Assembly (NCBI RefSeq): GCF_937934665.1
Contig: NZ_CALGYW010000165.1
Location: 1-7,800 of the forward strand
Direction: 5' to 3'
DNA: 7,800 bases
DNA from: an uncultured Anaerococcus sp.
GTDB taxonomy: Bacteria > Bacillota > Clostridia > Tissierellales > Peptoniphilaceae
Below are positions 5,625 to 7,800 of the stretch, one piece after another; the stretch's first letter is position 1; the number at the start of each line of letters is the position of its first letter. Made by a program: the position numbers and the translations under genes. Below the pieces are notes generated by a model. That model did not search any database and had not been told where the DNA came from. It saw only the letters and a list, made by a program, of their open reading frames with translations.

Positions 5625-6106
5625 GAATCTCAGTAGGAGAGATTGTAAAAGCCCAAGGAATAAGAGGAGAGGTAAAAGTAAGAAGCCTAAGTGATAATGA
5701 AGAGAGATTCAAAATTGGATCTCAACTTTTTATAGGAGATGAAATATTAACTATAAAAAGATCTTACAAGCAAAAATCTATGCTTGTTTTAGGCTTTGAA
5801 GAATACGATAATATCAACGACATCCTTAAATTTGTGGGCAAGGATTTAACCATAGACGAAAAAGATTTGGGAAAACTTAATGAAGATGAAATCTACATCA
5901 AAGACCTATACGGTCTAAAAGTCATCTGCGATGGGCAAAATGTAGGTGAAATAACTGATGTAATCTCAGGAGTATATCCAAATGATGTCTATGTTATAAA
6001 AACTGAAAGCGGGGAAGTGCTGCTTCCAGCCCTTAAAAATACAATCAAAAAAATTGATACTGATAAAAAAATAATTGAAGTAGAAAATTTTAGTGACTAT
6101 GAATAA
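5621..6106 (+). CDS. rimM: 16S rRNA processing protein RimM
   Basis: The 161-residue protein binds S19 and helps mature the 3' head domain of the 30S subunit. The N-terminal RimM barrel (about 1-85) starts with the hallmark VGEIVKAQGIRGEVKV (5-20). The C-terminal PRC-barrel (about 90-160) shows EIYIKDLYGLKV, followed by GVYPNDVYVIK and GEVLLPALKNTI. Length is slightly short but within the family range. The ATG overlaps the khpA stop by four bases (ATGA). The only purine-rich stretch, AAGG at 5604-5607, is about 13 bases upstream, too far to be a good binding site, so coupling to khpA is likely. Confidence 0.96.
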   Translation: MRISVGEIVKAQGIRGEVKVRSLSDNEERFKIGSQLFIGDEILTIKRSYKQKSMLVLGFEEYDNINDILKFVGKDLTIDEKDLGKLNEDEIYIKDLYGLKVICDGQNVGEITDVISGVYPNDVYVIKTESGEVLLPALKNTIKKIDTDKKIIEVENFSDYE

Positions 6107-6821
6107 AGTAACACTCCTGACCCTATTTCCAGAATCCTTTGAATTTTTAAGGACCTACGGAGTAATAGGAAAGGCGATACAAAATAAAAAACTAGAACTT
6201 GAAATAGTGGACATGAGAGATTTTGCAAATAACAAGCACAATCACGTCGACGATACAGTATACGGTGGGGCAGCCGGTATGCTAATCAGACCTCAAGTAA
6301 TATATGACGCCCTATTATCAGTCAAAACTGCTAAGTCTAAAGTAGCCTTTATGTCGGCTACAGGAAAAGTTTTAGATCAGAAGTTAGCAATCGACTTTGC
6401 AAGTATTGAACATTTGATAATAATATGCGGTCATTATGAGGGGATAGACGCAAGAATAACCAACCACTATGTAGACTATGAAATATCTATAGGGGACTAT
6501 GTCCTAACAGGTGGAGAAATCCCAGCCATGGTCCTAATAGACTCTATGGCAAGGTTCATAGACGGAGTTGTAGGCAAGGAAGAGTCACTAGTAACAGATT
6601 CTCACTATAATATATTGTTGCAACAAGATGAATACACCAAGCCAAGAGTATTTAATGGCTACCATGTTCCAAGAGATCTGGTAAGTGGTGATCATAAAAA
6701 AATCGCAGCTTGGAATAAAAATAGTGCAATAGAAAAAACAAAAAGGGTAAGATACGACTTATACGAAAAGTACTTACGAGAGGAGAGCAAAGATGGATTT
6801 AATCAAAAAAATAGAAAATGA
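6099..6821 (+). CDS. trmD: tRNA (guanine37-N1)-methyltransferase TrmD
   Basis: The 240-residue SPOUT enzyme methylates G37 next to the anticodon using SAM, preventing +1 frameshifting. It opens with MNKVTLLTLFPESF. The trefoil-knot SAM site is formed by segments including YGGAAGM (55-61), ICGHYEGIDARI (109-120) and the ISIGDYVLTGGEIPAMVLIDSM run (129-150). Asp167 in LVTDSHYN corresponds to the catalytic aspartate, and the conserved YTKPRVF and VSGDHKKI follow. YGGAAGM departs slightly from the usual YGGGxGM. I prefer ATG 6099 to the in-frame GTG 6093, because it gives the normal TrmD N-terminus and neither start has a clear binding site. It overlaps rimM by 8 bases and rplS by 29, so it is tightly embedded in the operon. 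Confidence 0.97.
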   Translation: MNKVTLLTLFPESFEFLRTYGVIGKAIQNKKLELEIVDMRDFANNKHNHVDDTVYGGAAGMLIRPQVIYDALLSVKTAKSKVAFMSATGKVLDQKLAIDFASIEHLIIICGHYEGIDARITNHYVDYEISIGDYVLTGGEIPAMVLIDSMARFIDGVVGKEESLVTDSHYNILLQQDEYTKPRVFNGYHVPRDLVSGDHKKIAAWNKNSAIEKTKRVRYDLYEKYLREESKDGFNQKNRK

Positions 6822-7140
6822 AAACCTACGTGAAGATAACTTTGACTTTAATGTAGGTGATACAGTAAGACTAAGCTACAGAATCAAAGAAGGCGACAAG
6901 ACAAGACTTCAAGACTTTGAAGGAACAGTAATCTACATCAGTGAAGGTGGAGTAGGTAAGACCTTTACAGTAAGAAGAATCTCTTACGGTGTAGGAGTAG
7001 AAAGAACCTTCCTATATCACAACCCAAGAATAGAAAAATTAGTAGTAACTAGACGTGGTAAGGTAAGAAGAGCTAAACTACACTACCTAAGAGACCGTCA
7101 AGGTAAGGCTTCTAAAGTTAAAGAAAAAACAAATTATTAA
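6793..7140 (+). CDS. rplS: 50S ribosomal protein L19
   Basis: The 115-residue protein sits at the 30S-50S interface. Diagnostic segments are FNVGDTVRLSYRI, QDFEGTVI, ISYGVGVERTF, HNPRIEKL, TRRGKVRRAKLHYLRDRQGKA and a basic C-terminus. Its ATG and ribosome binding site (AGGAG at 6781-6785, 7 bases before) lie inside the 3' end of trmD, so the two frames overlap by 29 bases. A good separate binding site fits the need for far more L19 than TrmD. It is the last gene of the operon; the rbgA/ylqF and rnhB genes that often follow in Bacillus are absent here. Confidence 0.98.
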   Translation: MDLIKKIENENLREDNFDFNVGDTVRLSYRIKEGDKTRLQDFEGTVIYISEGGVGKTFTVRRISYGVGVERTFLYHNPRIEKLVVTRRGKVRRAKLHYLRDRQGKASKVKEKTNY

Positions 7141-7146
7141 TGGTAG

Positions 7147-7175
7147 ATAAAAACATCGTAAGCGATGTTTTTTTC
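7147..7175 (+). terminator. Intrinsic terminator of the ylxM-rplS operon
   Basis: AAAACATCG (7150-7158) pairs with CGATGTTTT (7163-7171) around TAAG, followed by more T. The A run on the 5' side means it could also act on minus-strand transcripts. It lies about 10 bases after the rplS stop. Confidence 0.92.
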
Positions 7176-7177
7176 GA

Positions 7178-7227
7178 TTTTCACAATTTATCAAGGCACA
7201 AAGTGCCGCATTATAAATTGATGAAAA
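7178..7227. repeat. Long imperfect inverted repeat (hairpin)
   Basis: TTTTCA-CAATTTAT (7178-7191) pairs with ATAAATTG-A-TGAAAA (7213-7227) over 14 bp with one bulged A. Inside, after a small internal loop, GGCAC (7195-7199) pairs with GTGCC (7203-7207) around AAA. It has no T run on either side, so it is not a normal terminator. It begins only a few bases after the rplS terminator and borders the GC-rich block downstream. Confidence 0.75.
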
Positions 7228-7243
7228 ACCTTATGTAATTTTA

Positions 7244-7386
7244 AGCAAGCCCGCCCGGCTCTTGGAGGGCCCATGCGGAGCATCTCGCAGCGAAGCGAGA
7301 GAGTGAATGCGACGAAAAGGAGCAACCGTAATAAAAACTTTGCTATTAGAAGAAGGACTTTTATTATATATGCAATGGTCCTTTTT
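7244..7386. other. GC-rich foldable intergenic block; candidate structured RNA or dispersed repeat
   Basis: The gene-free stretch 7141-7508 contains this block. Its first 85 bases (7244-7328) are about 62% G+C by hand count, far above the surrounding A/T-rich DNA. Local hairpins are visible: GGCTCT/AGGGCC (7257-7262 with 7266-7271), and TCTCGC/GCGAGA (7283-7288 with 7295-7300), which can be enclosed by GCAT/ATGC (7280-7283 with 7307-7310) if the shared T at 7283 is left out of the inner helix. At the 3' side AAGGAC (7353-7358) pairs with GTCCTT (7378-7383) and runs into T residues, resembling a plus-strand terminator. Reading frames here lack ribosome binding sites and look accidental. I recognise no known riboswitch or RNA class, and no clear promoter on either strand. 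The strand is undecided. Confidence 0.5.
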
Positions 7387-7427
7387 AATTTTAAATTTTT
7401 CTGATTTTTCAAAATACAACTAATTTT

Positions 7428-7479
7428 CCTGATAAAATGAGATTATTCCTTTATTATCCGCCTGATTTATGATATTATT
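7428..7479 (+). repeat. Imperfect direct repeat ahead of the XRE-type gene
   Basis: CCTGATAAAATGAGATTATT (7428-7447) and CCTGATTTATGATATTATT (7461-7479) are similar and 33 bases apart, in the promoter region of the regulator gene. They could be operator sites for it, but the sequence is A/T-rich and chance similarity is possible. Confidence 0.35.
7470..7478 (+). promoter_or_regulatory. Possible extended -10 promoter of the XRE-type gene
   Basis: TGATATTAT (7470-7478) fits an extended -10 element (TG, one base, then TATTAT). The -35 region (TTTATT at 7450-7455) is weak. Initiation would fall near 7485, about 24 bases before the ATG. Confidence 0.45.
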
Positions 7480-7508
7480 AATAAAGATAAGTTTTTAAAG
7501 AGGCTCAA

Positions 7509-7800
7509 ATGATAACTGAAAGAAAAGAATTTGGGAAACAGGTCCTAGAGATAAGGGAAAGAAAAGGTCTTAGGCAGTCTGATGTAGCAGAAATAGCAAG
7601 TCTGAGCCAAAGATCTATAGGAAGACTTGAAAGAGGAGAGATTGAATCCGCATCTGTAGATAGCTTAATAGAGTTGTCTAAAGCATATGGAATTGATGTT
7701 CTAAGTTTATATAAGAAATATATATATGGGAATTTGTGCATTTTAGAAGATATAAAAAAATCTCTAGGTATAAATGCCATATTTTTGCCTAGAGCAATTA
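7509..7800 (+). CDS. XRE-family helix-turn-helix protein, N-terminal part (runs off the window)
   Basis: The first 97 codons are present. Residues about 7-66 form a Cro/C1-type (HTH_3) DNA-binding domain: FGKQVLEIRERKGLRQSDVAEIASLSQRSIGRLERGEIESASVDSLIELSKAYGIDVLSLY, with QSDVAEIA as the positioning helix and SQRSIGRLERGE as the recognition helix. The following KKYIYGNLCILEDIKKSLGINAIF has begun a second, probably helical region whose type cannot be judged. Many such proteins carry a TPR-like or peptide-sensing C-terminal domain, but this is only a possibility. The start is ATG 7509, preceded by AAAGAGG (7497-7503), a moderate binding site at 5 bases. Codon use is like its neighbours. It lies downstream of the GC-rich block, in the same direction as the operon but after terminators, so it has its own transcript. 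Its targets are unknown; self-regulation is common in the family. Confidence 0.85.
   Translation, partial: MITERKEFGKQVLEIRERKGLRQSDVAEIASLSQRSIGRLERGEIESASVDSLIELSKAYGIDVLSLYKKYIYGNLCILEDIKKSLGINAIFLPRAI

Noticed and set aside
7311..7330. Glycine-riboswitch-like string GACGAAAAGGAGCAACC
   Set aside because: It resembles the conserved CCGAAGGAGCAA segment, but the rest of the glycine aptamer core (the GGAGA-type and CTCTCAGG-type segments in order) is absent, and no glycine-related gene follows.
7191..7419. Two overlapping minus-strand reading frames (7191-7412 and 7231-7419) across the GC-rich block
   Set aside because: Both need TTG starts, have at best a poor binding site, overlap each other, and their translations switch abruptly from Lys/Ile/Leu-rich to Arg/Ala/Pro-rich at the GC-rich boundary. 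This looks like accidental translation of structured or repeated DNA.
7505..7780. Minus-strand reading frame opposite the XRE-type gene
   Set aside because: It is the shadow of a plus-strand gene with a clear helix-turn-helix and a binding site, and the product resembles nothing.

Overview
The window looks like chromosomal DNA from a low-GC Gram-positive (Bacillota). The evidence is an A/T-rich sequence, strong AGGAGG-type ribosome binding sites, consensus sigma-A promoters, many U-tailed intrinsic terminators, heavy AGA/ATA codon use, and the Firmicutes-type order ylxM-ffh-rpsP-khpA-rimM-trmD-rplS. Gene content and style suggest an anaerobic coccus of the Anaerococcus/Peptoniphilaceae kind. 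That genus-level guess is inference only.

Layout. Positions 1-256 hold the 3' part of a tRNA-Gly(GCC) and a complete tRNA-Arg(ACG), each followed by a terminator; the tRNA-Arg has its own consensus promoter. Positions 358-1584 encode a membrane-anchored HtrA/DegP-type serine protease. Convergent to it, on the minus strand, is a TenA-type thiaminase II (1671-2339). Divergent from tenA is a TPP (THI-box) riboswitch with a terminator (about 2419-2547), controlling a class I SAM-dependent methyltransferase (2571-3272). A perfect TTGACA-17-TATAAT promoter (3398-3426), set within a pair of repeated GTCAA-N9-TTGAC dyads, starts the ylxM-ffh-rpsP-khpA-rimM-trmD-rplS operon (3462-7140), which ends in a terminator at about 7150-7175. 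Positions 7141-7508 have no convincing gene but contain a long hairpin and an unusually GC-rich, foldable block. The window ends inside an XRE-type regulator gene (7509 onward).

How it works together. YlxM and Ffh belong to signal-recognition-particle protein targeting. S16 and L19 are ribosomal proteins. RimM (30S maturation), TrmD (tRNA m1G37 methylation) and KhpA (KH-domain RNA binding) serve the translation apparatus. Only the more abundant products (S16, L19, Ffh, YlxM) have clear Shine-Dalgarno sequences, while khpA, rimM and trmD rely on overlap or tight coupling. The tenA/methyltransferase pair forms a thiamine-linked module in which only the methyltransferase, not tenA, sits behind the TPP riboswitch.

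Most of the window is ordinary housekeeping DNA. The items most worth a second look are the riboswitch-controlled methyltransferase, the duplicated dyads at the ylxM-ffh promoter, and the GC-rich structured element after rplS. I saw no CRISPR array, insertion sequence, phage gene or defence system.
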